A DNA stretch of 8,297 nt from CAYVQB01 sp964453985 (lineage in GTDB: Bacteria; Babelota; Babeliae; Babelales; UASB340): NCBI GenBank assembly GCA_964453985.1, contig CAYVQB010000042.1, positions 1 to 8,297 on the forward strand, read 5' to 3'. The notes below the pieces were generated by a model that saw only the letters and a program-made list of their open reading frames with translations, had not been told where the DNA came from and made no database searches. Shown here piece after piece: positions 1 through 5,884 of the stretch (positions are counted from its first letter, which is position 1; every line of letters starts with the position of its first letter). The position numbers and the translations under genes are program-made.

Positions 1-527
1 GTAATAATTCTGCCATCAGGTTTTATAAGTTTGCAGATAGCTGGCATAACTTTTAAAATTGAAATAAAAGAGAGATCAAGGGTCACAAGGTCAATTTTTT
101 TTGGCAAATGTTCAAGCTTTCTAAGATTAGTACGCTCAAGCAAAACCAGTCTCTTATCGTATAAAATCTTTTCATGAACCTGACCATGCCCAACATCAAC
201 ACCATATACAAGCTTTGCACCATTTTGCAAAAGACAGTCGGTAAAACCACCGGTAGAAATTCCAGCATCTAAAGCAACTAAATCTTTTACATCAACATTA
301 AAATGCTCTATTGCTTTTTCTAGCTTAAAGCCGGCCCTGCCAACATATTTAGGGTCCTTTGCATTCAATTTTATCAAAGAATCAGTGTCAACCAATGTAC
401 CAGGTTTATCAAAAACTCTTTCATTAATTAAAATTTTACCCTGCATAATCCAACTTTGAACTTGGTTACGACTATATTGCGGGTATTGTTCTAAAACAAC
501 TAAGTCTAAACGTTTTTTGTTTTTCAT
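1..527 (-). CDS. tlyA: TlyA-family rRNA 2'-O-methyltransferase (C-terminus cut by window edge)
   Basis: Family role: SAM-dependent 2'-O-methylation of cytidine in rRNA, in the cytoplasm. Reading from ATG 527-525 gives 175 residues with no stop, running off the left edge; the family is usually about 240-270 residues, so roughly 70-90 are missing. Residues 5-60 form an S4 RNA-binding domain (RLDLVVLEQYPQYSRNQVQ). The linker motif KYVGRAGFKLEKA (60-72) follows, then SAM motif I DAGISTGGFTD (87-97), GVDVGHGQ (109-116) and the DLSFIS motif (151-156). K68 and D151 align with the catalytic Lys and Asp of mycobacterial TlyA; the remaining catalytic residues would lie outside the window. The start is 5 nt after the protease stop codon with no convincing Shine-Dalgarno, so translation is probably coupled. 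Last visible gene of the grpE operon. The family was historically called haemolysin A, but nothing here indicates a haemolysin. Confidence 0.93.
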   Translation of the reverse strand, partial: MKNKKRLDLVVLEQYPQYSRNQVQSWIMQGKILINERVFDKPGTLVDTDSLIKLNAKDPKYVGRAGFKLEKAIEHFNVDVKDLVALDAGISTGGFTDCLLQNGAKLVYGVDVGHGQVHEKILYDKRLVLLERTNLRKLEHLPKKIDLVTLDLSFISILKVMPAICKLIKPDGRII

Positions 528-532
528 AAAAA

Positions 533-2158
533 TTATGCCAATTCATCAAGTAAGTTCGATTTATTATAAAAATATCTTCTACTCAACCTATCTTCATCTT
601 CTAAAATCTTATCAACAGGTAAAGCCGCAAACATCTTATCATTTGTTTTAACAGTTAAATAACCAATCTCTTTGCTCTTTTTAACAGCCTCTCTAAAATC
701 GGCCATGGTCTTAATCTCTTTACCATTAACTTGGTCGATAACAGCCCCTTTAGTTAAAACTCTAGCTTTTTGCGCCTGAGAATCTGGTAACACATTAGTA
801 ATCAAAACAGCAGACTCATGTTGAGTTTCAGGTCTTATATATCTGGATAACTCTGTAACTCTTTCAATTAAAGTTGCAACATGATTTAAAGATAGCGGCA
901 TAACAACCATACCACCAATAACTTCATAATCTGTAAAGTCGGGCTCGAACTCAGGATGAACTTTTCTGATGGGCGGCATGTACTTGTTACTTAATTTAAA
1001 GTTAAAATCTTTTCTTACACCACTTCTATAAACAACAAAACTTATATCATCATCTACAGTAAATCGATTCAAAAAATCCAATAATGATATCTTGTCCTCA
1101 CTCCATGGCACAGAAAGCTCGCCATAATAATCAATATCATAACCATTAATCTTGTATAGCATATCGTTTTCTTGAATGCCTATTTCATCCAAAATTGTAT
1201 CTGGAAATACTCGGGCAATATACCAACCACCACCAACAGGGTTACCTAAATATTTAACAAAGTCTGGAGTAGTAACAGTAAAAATACATCCTAAAACTGG
1301 TTTTCTTAAAAGCTTTACACTATAAAGATCTTTAATTGCAGTCTTAACTTCATTAATAGGAATAATATATCCAACATTTTGTGCATCAGGAACAATTGCA
1401 AAATTTATACCAATAATTTCACCTGAACTATTCAAACAGGGCCCCCCGGAATTACCCGGATTTATAGGCGCTGTAATTTGAATAAAGCCAGCACGCTCTC
1501 TACCACTAACTATCCCTAACGTACTTTTAAGTCTTTCTTGCCCTAAAGGATATCCTAAGGCCAAAACTTCCTGTGTTCGAACTATTGAATCAGAATCCCC
1601 AAAACAATCTAGATAATTTATTTTTCCCAATTTTAATCTTATCTCTTGAGCCGCATCATCTTTTAGTTTTAATAGTGCTATATCCCTGTCAGGACAAGCA
1701 CCAATAATATCTACATCAAAACGCTGTCTTCCAAATGCAGGAATCTGAATTTGAACGCTACTAGCCTGATTTATAACATGATAATTTGTAATAAAGTAAC
1801 CTTGATCATTAATAAAAAAACCACTACCACATCCTTCAAGCTGATCTGGAGTTTTGTAAGGTTCTTCCCAATTAAACCTAGCAACATGCGCAAAAACCTG
1901 AATGACGGTGTCTTTAACTTTATTTTGCACATCCAACCAAGCCGTTGATTTGAGCTCACTAGGCAAAGCCTTTGGATCTTGAATTCTTTTTGTAGCAACA
2001 GCAATATCTCTGTCTCTTTGTTTCATTGCTATATCAAAGTAATTAACCAGATTATTTTGATTTTTATAAAGCCTATAAAAGCCAAAACTCAATGGTATAC
2101 CTACAAATAAAAGCGTAAATAAGAAATATTTAAAGTTAGCCGAGCGATTGTTATACAT
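533..2158 (-). CDS. Membrane-anchored Deg/HtrA-type serine protease with PDZ domains
   Basis: Trypsin-fold protease, inferred to act in the periplasm on misfolded or envelope proteins. 541 residues from ATG 2158-2156. This start is chosen because AAGGGAAA sits just upstream (complement of 2161-2168), directly after the pssA stop; the open frame continues to 2299 but there lies inside pssA. A hydrophobic segment at about residues 11-29 looks like a signal anchor. The protease domain spans about 80-280, with a complete triad: H127 in TNYHVI, D159 in DRDIALLKL, S237 in NPGNSGGP. A PDZ domain follows at about 288-390 (GWYIARVFPDT, IQENDMLYKINGYDI). A second PDZ-like region lies at about 445-515 (VLITNVLPDSQAQ, VIDQVNGKEI), after a linker containing GGMVVMPLS. 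The long inter-PDZ segment recalls plant Deg9-like proteases more than DegP or DegS. Exact subfamily is uncertain. It sits 10 nt after pssA and 5 nt before tlyA. Confidence 0.9.
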   Translation of the reverse strand: MYNNRSANFKYFLFTLLFVGIPLSFGFYRLYKNQNNLVNYFDIAMKQRDRDIAVATKRIQDPKALPSELKSTAWLDVQNKVKDTVIQVFAHVARFNWEEPYKTPDQLEGCGSGFFINDQGYFITNYHVINQASSVQIQIPAFGRQRFDVDIIGACPDRDIALLKLKDDAAQEIRLKLGKINYLDCFGDSDSIVRTQEVLALGYPLGQERLKSTLGIVSGRERAGFIQITAPINPGNSGGPCLNSSGEIIGINFAIVPDAQNVGYIIPINEVKTAIKDLYSVKLLRKPVLGCIFTVTTPDFVKYLGNPVGGGWYIARVFPDTILDEIGIQENDMLYKINGYDIDYYGELSVPWSEDKISLLDFLNRFTVDDDISFVVYRSGVRKDFNFKLSNKYMPPIRKVHPEFEPDFTDYEVIGGMVVMPLSLNHVATLIERVTELSRYIRPETQHESAVLITNVLPDSQAQKARVLTKGAVIDQVNGKEIKTMADFREAVKKSKEIGYLTVKTNDKMFAALPVDKILEDEDRLSRRYFYNKSNLLDELA

Positions 2159-2160
2159 GC

Positions 2161-2168
2161 TTTCCCTT
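2161..2168 (-). promoter_or_regulatory. Ribosome binding site deciding the protease start
   Basis: The minus strand reads AAGGGAAA here, 2 nt before ATG 2158-2156 and immediately after the pssA stop (2171-2169). It is the only good Shine-Dalgarno in this stretch, so it favours the internal ATG over the longer open frame starting at 2299. The purine run extends a little upstream, so the exact anti-Shine-Dalgarno pairing is not fixed. Confidence 0.65.
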
Positions 2169-2924
2169 TTATCTAAACTTTTTTTTACAAAAGAATGTAA
2201 AAATAGAACTAGAAAAATACAATAATAATAATAATAATAAAACTTTGTGCAGTTGCAAAACAGCGAGTACTGCAAAAAACAAAACTCCCGCTGCCACATA
2301 CCAATTTTTGTGTAATTTAAAAAGTTGCTGTTTAAACGTTGGAAATTTTATTGAGCTTACCATCAATGCAGCTAGCAACAAGACTAAACAAAACATAAAG
2401 ATAAGAAACCAAATATTTTGATCAACTTCTTTTGTATTTAATAATACTGTAGCCAAAAAACAACCAGCTATAGTAGTTGGAACTCCAGAAAAAAAGGCTG
2501 CCTGTTCTTCATGCATTATATTGAATTTAGCTAAACGCCATAACCCAGAAAGTAAAAAAATGGCACTTGCAAACAAGCCAATAAAGCCCATTTTTTTTAG
2601 TTGCCAAAAATAAACCAAAGAAGCCGGAGCTAAACAAAATGAAATAGCATCACTCAAAGAATCAAGCTGAACACCTATTGGGCTATCAGCCCCAACAAGT
2701 CTAGCAATTCTTCCATCAAGCGCATCCATTAAAGCACCTAAAAGAATAAAATAAGAAGCTGCAAGAAGATCTCCCTTTGCAGCTAAAATTACGGAACAAA
2801 AGCCAAAAAAAGCATTCGCCAGTGTAAAAAGATTTGGTATAAGTGAAATACCTTTTTTTATAATTATTTTTTTCTTTTGGTCAAAACGAGCTCTACGCTC
2901 ATTGAATTTATCTGAAAAAACCAT
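2169..2924 (-). CDS. pssA: CDP-diacylglycerol-serine O-phosphatidyltransferase
   Basis: Integral membrane enzyme that transfers phosphatidyl from CDP-diacylglycerol to L-serine, giving phosphatidylserine, the precursor of phosphatidylethanolamine. The 251-residue protein carries an exact CDP-alcohol phosphatidyltransferase signature, DG-x2-AR-x8-G-x3-D-x3-D, in DGRIARLVGADSPIG followed by VQLDSLSD (about residues 69-91). The N-terminal context SLIPNLFTLANAFFGF is typical of the membrane-embedded (Bacillus-type) serine branch rather than phosphatidylglycerophosphate synthase. Several hydrophobic helices follow, including about 165-195 and 210-240. The start ATG 2924-2922 is preceded by an AAGAGA-like ribosome site, 14 nt after grpE. 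Near the C-terminus seven consecutive leucines are encoded by six TTA codons and one TTG, and the tail (FFCKKKFR) is basic. Substrate specificity is inferred from family resemblance only; no decarboxylase gene (psd) is in the window. Confidence 0.88.
   Translation of the reverse strand: MVFSDKFNERRARFDQKKKIIIKKGISLIPNLFTLANAFFGFCSVILAAKGDLLAASYFILLGALMDALDGRIARLVGADSPIGVQLDSLSDAISFCLAPASLVYFWQLKKMGFIGLFASAIFLLSGLWRLAKFNIMHEEQAAFFSGVPTTIAGCFLATVLLNTKEVDQNIWFLIFMFCLVLLLAALMVSSIKFPTFKQQLFKLHKNWYVAAGVLFFAVLAVLQLHKVLLLLLLLYFSSSIFTFFCKKKFR
2221..2238. repeat. Trinucleotide microsatellite (AAT)6 / (TTA)6 inside pssA
   Basis: Six uninterrupted AAT units on the plus strand. On the coding strand they are six TTA leucine codons, continued by a TTG, in the last transmembrane part of pssA. 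Copy changes would add or remove leucines without shifting the frame. The repeat is about 60-80 nt upstream of the protease start codon. Confidence 0.9.
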
Positions 2925-2938
2925 TAAATCTCTTATAT

Positions 2939-3433
2939 TTACTTGGCAACACTCACTTTTGCATGCTTCAATACTTTATCTTTAAACATATACCCTTTAT
3001 TAAAAACCTCAACTACTTGCCCACTTTCATGATCCTTTGAATCAATCTGAACTAGAGCTTCATGAAATTCTGGATCAAATTGCCCTAAGCAATCTATCTC
3101 CGTTACTCCAACGTCTGTAAAAGTCTTTTCCAAATTTTTCTGTATAATCTCAAAACCTTCTACCCAAGGCAAAAGTTTACCATCTTCATCTTCTCTTTTA
3201 CAAGCATCCATTGCTCGTGAAAGATCATTACTAAAAGGTAAAAATCTTTCTAATAGATCAGCTTGTGCCATATTAAGCCAATCTCTTTTTTCTCTATCTA
3301 TTCGTCTCTTATAGTTCTCAAAATCAGCAGAAACACGTAATAATTGTGCTTTTAGTTTATCAGTATCAGCACAACAATTATTTTGTTCTACATTCTCGTT
3401 GACAACTTCTTCTATTTTTTTATCTTTGGCCAT
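2939..3433 (-). CDS. grpE: GrpE, nucleotide exchange factor of DnaK
   Basis: Cytosolic co-chaperone that releases ADP from DnaK so substrate can be freed; it acts as a homodimer through long N-terminal helices. The 164-residue protein has the usual acidic, variable N-terminus (1-24), a charged helical segment containing ADFENYKRR (about 36-44), and the C-terminal beta domain signature FDPEFHEAL, GQVVEVFNKGY and KDKVLKHAKVSVAK. Length is close to the family's usual 160-200. The start ATG 3433-3431 has a purine-rich leader (AAGAGATT) immediately before it. First gene of a minus-strand run, 14 nt ahead of pssA. It is not next to dnaK, dnaJ or hrcA, its frequent companions, and I see no CIRCE operator upstream. 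Confidence 0.96.
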   Translation of the reverse strand: MAKDKKIEEVVNENVEQNNCCADTDKLKAQLLRVSADFENYKRRIDREKRDWLNMAQADLLERFLPFSNDLSRAMDACKREDEDGKLLPWVEGFEIIQKNLEKTFTDVGVTEIDCLGQFDPEFHEALVQIDSKDHESGQVVEVFNKGYMFKDKVLKHAKVSVAK

Positions 3434-3463
3434 AATCTCTTATACCTTTATTAACATTTTTTT

Positions 3464-3490
3464 ATTATAAGAATTCAAAAATCTCCCCAA
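3464..3490 (-). promoter_or_regulatory. Possible promoter of the grpE operon
   Basis: The minus strand has a perfect -10 hexamer TATAAT (complement of 3464-3469), about 30 nt before the grpE start codon. The best -35 I can find is TTGGGG (complement of 3485-3490) with a short 15-nt spacer, which is poor. The -10 match is striking but AT-rich intergenic DNA produces such hits easily. Confidence 0.35.
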
Positions 3491-3516
3491 TAATATATTA
3501 TTTTAACACAAATTTC

Positions 3517-3545
3517 TTGCTCTAAGAAGAGGTGAAGCATAAACT
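3517..3545 (+). promoter_or_regulatory. Possible promoter of the PfkB kinase gene
   Basis: TTGCTC (3517-3522) and TAAACT (3540-3545) are separated by 17 nt and lie about 50 nt before the start codon. Matches to sigma70 hexamers are 3/6 and 4/6. A short inverted repeat, TTCTT-GCTCT-AAGAA (3514-3528), overlaps the -35 and could be an operator. Other AT-rich -10 options exist downstream (TAAAAT at 3553), so this is tentative. Confidence 0.25.
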
Positions 3546-3580
3546 ATAAAGATAAAATATTACTAATTTTTATAAAAAAA

Positions 3581-3586
3581 AGGGGA
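3581..3586 (+). promoter_or_regulatory. Ribosome binding site deciding the kinase start and its signal peptide
   Basis: AGGGGA lies 7 nt before ATG 3594, an ideal distance. It is the only strong Shine-Dalgarno near the gene. The alternative GTG at 3666, which would remove the signal-like leader, has only a weak AGG about 11 nt upstream. This site therefore supports the longer protein that includes the leader. Confidence 0.75.
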
Positions 3587-3593
3587 ATCTTCA

Positions 3594-4772
3594 ATGAAGA
3601 TGTCATATTGTATTACAATGTCCGTAATATTATTAACTGCAACAAATATACAGGCAAACAAAAAAGTGATAACTGTAGGGGGCGCTCAGCTTGACACTTT
3701 TATCCAATGCAGATCAGAACAGCCATCTTACATATTAAGTGGCAAAAAATTAGAAATCTTTAATCCCAGTGATTACACATCTTGTGGTGGCGGGGCAATA
3801 AATAGCGCTATAGCATTCAGTCGATTAGGCTTTAAATCCAGTCCCTTTTTAAAATTAGGATATGACGAAAGAAGCAAACAGTTCATTAAAAAATTAGAAT
3901 CTGAAAAAGTCTCAATCAACAATATTGTTTTTAGTAACGATAACGGAACGGGTGTTTCATATATTATACCATCCCCTGATCATGACAACTGTGTATTAAT
4001 CTATAGAGGGGCTAATAAATATATAAACAAAAAAGAAATCCCCTCAAATGATCTTAAAACAAGTCAAATTTTATACATAACCTCTTTAAATGGCGAATCT
4101 GCAGATATTTTATTACCTGTCGTTCAAACCACAAAAGAAAATATCAAAACAAATATAGCTGTTAACGCAGGAAGCACACAACTCAGAGATGATTACAATA
4201 CGATAAAACAAGCAATGCCATTTATAGATATACTACTTTTAAATGAAACCGAAGCAAAAGTCCTAATGTATTCAATACTAAAAGACAACAAACAATTAGA
4301 AGAATTTATAACAAAGAACAACCCTTTACCAAAAGATCTAAACGGACCAATTCTATTAAGAAACCAACTTAAACACAAAGAATTAACATTTACATTAAAA
4401 CAATTTTTTAATACAACTCTAGAACTTGGGCCCAAAATTGTAGCTGTAACAAATGGGGCCGACGGTGTTTACCTTGCAACCAAAGAACAAATTTATTACT
4501 ACCCAAGTATCCCAACACAAGTAGTAAGCACAACAGGTGCTGGCGATGCATTTGGTGCAGGTTTTGTTGCAACACTATTAAAAGAAAACAACACGGTCAC
4601 AGAAGCTATCAACAACAAAACAATAGAAAAAGCAATTTGCTATGGAGTACTTAACGGTACATCTGTAATAAGCTATATGGACACCAATAAAGGTTTACTA
4701 AATCTAGAAGAATTACATATCAAATCAAAAGATAAAATCAATCTTTTACAAAAATTTGATATTAAAGACTAG
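3594..4772 (+). CDS. PfkB-family carbohydrate/nucleoside kinase with predicted signal peptide
   Basis: PfkB (ribokinase/adenosine kinase-like) fold, which phosphorylates a sugar or nucleoside hydroxyl with ATP; the substrate cannot be told from sequence. Landmarks: GGAQLD with D34 in the substrate region, first signature GGGAINSAIAFSRLG (65-79), YRGANKY (137-143), NETEAK (217-222), VTNGADGVYL (285-294) and the second signature STTGAGDAFGAGF (312-324) with catalytic base D318 and its anion-hole glycines. Both active-site signatures are intact. The 392 residues exceed the usual 300-350 because of an N-terminal leader and an extra segment at about 224-280. The leader has a hydrophobic core at about 6-19 and a plausible signal peptidase I site after NIQA (residue 21), directly before the first beta strand VITVGG. 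Strong Shine-Dalgarno AGGGGA supports this start. Monocistronic, divergent from grpE, closed by the hairpin at 4773-4815. Export of an ATP-dependent kinase is unexpected; a non-cleaved or non-functional leader remains possible. Confidence 0.88.
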   Translation: MKMSYCITMSVILLTATNIQANKKVITVGGAQLDTFIQCRSEQPSYILSGKKLEIFNPSDYTSCGGGAINSAIAFSRLGFKSSPFLKLGYDERSKQFIKKLESEKVSINNIVFSNDNGTGVSYIIPSPDHDNCVLIYRGANKYINKKEIPSNDLKTSQILYITSLNGESADILLPVVQTTKENIKTNIAVNAGSTQLRDDYNTIKQAMPFIDILLLNETEAKVLMYSILKDNKQLEEFITKNNPLPKDLNGPILLRNQLKHKELTFTLKQFFNTTLELGPKIVAVTNGADGVYLATKEQIYYYPSIPTQVVSTTGAGDAFGAGFVATLLKENNTVTEAINNKTIEKAICYGVLNGTSVISYMDTNKGLLNLEELHIKSKDKINLLQKFDIKD

Positions 4773-4815
4773 AACTAAAAAAGCCCCGCTCTAGTAGAGC
4801 GGGGCTTTTTTAGTT
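4773..4815. terminator. Bidirectional hairpin terminator between convergent genes
   Basis: A perfect inverted repeat: 4773-4793 is the exact reverse complement of 4795-4815, with one base between. The GC-rich core AGCCCCGCTC / GAGCGGGGCT is flanked by A6 on the left and T6 on the right, so each strand makes a stem followed by a U-tract. It directly abuts the kinase stop codon and lies 9 nt beyond the DUF378 stop, serving both converging genes. Confidence 0.95.
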
Positions 4816-4824
4816 CACAAATAA

Positions 4825-5034
4825 TTAGCAAGTACAAGAACCCGCAAAAAGAGCTATCAAAGTATAAAGTCCAGCTAATGCAACAATGGCATAAAGAACT
4901 AAGTTCAAGCCAGGGACATTAATTAAGTTACATATAAATTCAACTAAATTAAACTTAAAGAAAGCAACTAGCCCCCAATTAATTGCACCAACTGCTGATA
5001 AAAGACCAGAGAGCCAATTAAGAACCTTCAACAT
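4825..5034 (-). CDS. DUF378 family small membrane protein
   Basis: The 69-residue protein matches the DUF378 pattern: an N-terminal hydrophobic helix ending in the conserved GAINWGLVAFFKFNLV (16-31), a short loop, and a second helix at about 43-64 (LYAIVALAGLYTLIAL). It is predicted to cross the membrane twice. The family's function is unknown. The start ATG 5034-5032 has a good AAGGAG site 7 nt upstream (complement of 5041-5046). The C-terminus GSCTC ends with two closely spaced cysteines, not obviously a metal site by itself. The gene is monocistronic, terminated by the hairpin at 4773-4815, and diverges from the ABC transporter operon, so the upstream region with inverted repeats is shared. 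Confidence 0.88.
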   Translation of the reverse strand: MLKVLNWLSGLLSAVGAINWGLVAFFKFNLVEFICNLINVPGLNLVLYAIVALAGLYTLIALFAGSCTC

Positions 5035-5070
5035 AACAATCTCCTTTTTAAAAAAACAAACATAAAACAG

Positions 5071-5087
5071 TACACTTTTTTAGTGTA
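5071..5087. repeat. Short dyad TACACT-TTTTT-AGTGTA upstream of DUF378
   Basis: Perfect 6-bp inverted repeat with a 5-nt T loop, located in the leader region of the DUF378 gene. One arm coincides with the candidate -10 element of that gene. It could be an operator arm or a weak leader hairpin; a chance occurrence in AT-rich DNA is possible. Confidence 0.5.
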
Positions 5088-5111
5088 TTGTGATAAAAGA
5101 AAAAAAGTAAA
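5082..5111 (-). promoter_or_regulatory. Possible promoter of the DUF378 gene
   Basis: On the minus strand TTTACT (complement of 5106-5111) and TACACT (complement of 5082-5087) are 18 nt apart; each matches sigma70 consensus at 4 of 6 positions. The start codon is about 48 nt downstream of the -10. The -35 falls on the first half-site of the palindromic array at 5105-5135, so a regulator bound there would block it. Confidence 0.3.
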
Positions 5112-5135
5112 GAATGCTTTACTTACGTTAGTAAA
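5105..5135. promoter_or_regulatory. Palindromic half-site array, candidate operator of the metal transporter operon
   Basis: AAGTAAAG (5105-5112) and CTTTACTT (5117-5124) form a perfect 8-bp inverted repeat with a 4-nt centre. The right arm also pairs with a third half-site: TTTACT (5118-5123) with AGTAAA (5130-5135) around an ACGT centre, one mismatch in nine pairs. The three half-sites begin at 5106, 5118 and 5130, exactly 12 nt apart, close to a helical turn. The array lies about 40 nt before the ABC ATPase start and in the region shared with DUF378. Its position suggests a metal-responsive repressor, but it matches no Fur, Zur or MntR consensus I know. Confidence 0.5.
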
Positions 5136-5176
5136 AATATTTTTTTTAATGTTCTGTTTAAAAATAGAAATGAAAT

Positions 5177-5872
5177 ATGCAAAATAAAATTGTATTAGAT
5201 GTAAAAAATTTAAGTGTTAGCATCGATGATCAAATAATATTAAAAAACCTCAGTTTCGAAATAAAGGAACATGAAGTCTTAATTATCTTAGGGCCTAATG
5301 GAGCCGGAAAAACAACGTTGTTTAGAACCCTTCTTGGCTTTATTCCACACACTGGTCAAATAAAATGGAATGCAAAAAAAATAAGCTATCTACCTCCCCA
5401 AGAATTTTTAAACAGAAAAGGCTTGCCCTCATTAAGCATACAAGACTTCTTTCACTTTAAAACTAAAAACCAAAAAGATATAACCTCAATGTTAGATAAG
5501 GTAGGACTAAGCAAAAACATCCTTTATAAGCAATTCGGAGCTCTTTCAACAGGCCAATTTCAAAGAATGGCCATAGCCTGGGCTCTTATATCCAATCCAG
5601 ATGTTTTATTATTTGATGAAGCAACATCAGGAATAGATATCGGAGGCAACCAAACAATATATTCTTTATTACATAAATTTTGGCAAGAAACAAATCTCAC
5701 AATACTATTGGTAACTCATGATCTTAACATTGTTTGGGAACATGCAAACCAGGTACTTTGTTTAAACAAAGAATGCATTTGCAAAGGAAATCCCCACAAA
5801 ATATTAACAACGGAAAACTTACAAAAACTATACGAAACTGATATAAAATTTTATAAACATAGTCACAATTAG
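5177..5872 (+). CDS. znuC: Zn/Mn-type ABC transporter, ATP-binding protein
   Basis: Cytoplasmic ATPase expected to power metal-ion import through the permease encoded 12 nt downstream. All ABC motifs are present in 231 residues: Walker A GPNGAGKTT (39-47), Q-loop YLPPQ (71-75), signature LSTGQFQR (123-130, with T instead of the commonest second-position G), Walker B VLLFDE (143-148) and H-loop H181 in VTHD. Length and the short helical domain fit the ZnuC/MntB/SitB group. The tail ends KFYKHSHN, with two histidines. The start ATG 5177 has no clear Shine-Dalgarno (leader reads TAGAAATGAAAT), unlike most genes here; an overlapping ATG at 5170 opens only a five-codon frame. First gene of the operon and downstream of the 5105-5135 palindromes. 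Zinc versus manganese or iron cannot be decided; the symbol marks the family. Confidence 0.85.
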   Translation: MQNKIVLDVKNLSVSIDDQIILKNLSFEIKEHEVLIILGPNGAGKTTLFRTLLGFIPHTGQIKWNAKKISYLPPQEFLNRKGLPSLSIQDFFHFKTKNQKDITSMLDKVGLSKNILYKQFGALSTGQFQRMAIAWALISNPDVLLFDEATSGIDIGGNQTIYSLLHKFWQETNLTILLVTHDLNIVWEHANQVLCLNKECICKGNPHKILTTENLQKLYETDIKFYKHSHN

Positions 5873-5884
5873 TTAGGTTAAAAA

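Noticed and set aside
83..268. Small open frame on the minus strand
   Set aside because: It overlaps tlyA, which carries convincing S4 and methyltransferase motifs in a different frame of the same strand.
1751..2004. Open frames on both strands inside the protease gene
   Set aside because: They overlap the protease domain containing the catalytic His; no motifs or ribosome sites of their own.
2221..2238. Phase-variable switch
   Set aside because: The unit is a triplet, so changes keep the reading frame and would not turn pssA on or off.
2159..2299. Longer N-terminus for the protease, starting at 2299
   Set aside because: This stretch lies inside pssA in another frame, encodes an implausible Tyr/Phe/Cys-rich leader, and the good ribosome site is before ATG 2158.
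3434..3593. CIRCE (HrcA) operator upstream of grpE
   Set aside because: No TTAGCACTC-N9-GAGTGCTAA-like sequence on either strand; only short AT-rich palindromes such as TAATATATTA.
3594..3668. Alternative GTG start at 3666 that would make the kinase cytosolic
   Set aside because: It has only a weak AGG about 11 nt upstream and leaves no residues before the first beta strand, while ATG 3594 has AGGGGA at an ideal distance. Kept as the main alternative to the export idea.
4193..4435. Minus-strand open frame inside the kinase gene
   Set aside because: Antisense shadow of a coding region with clear PfkB motifs.
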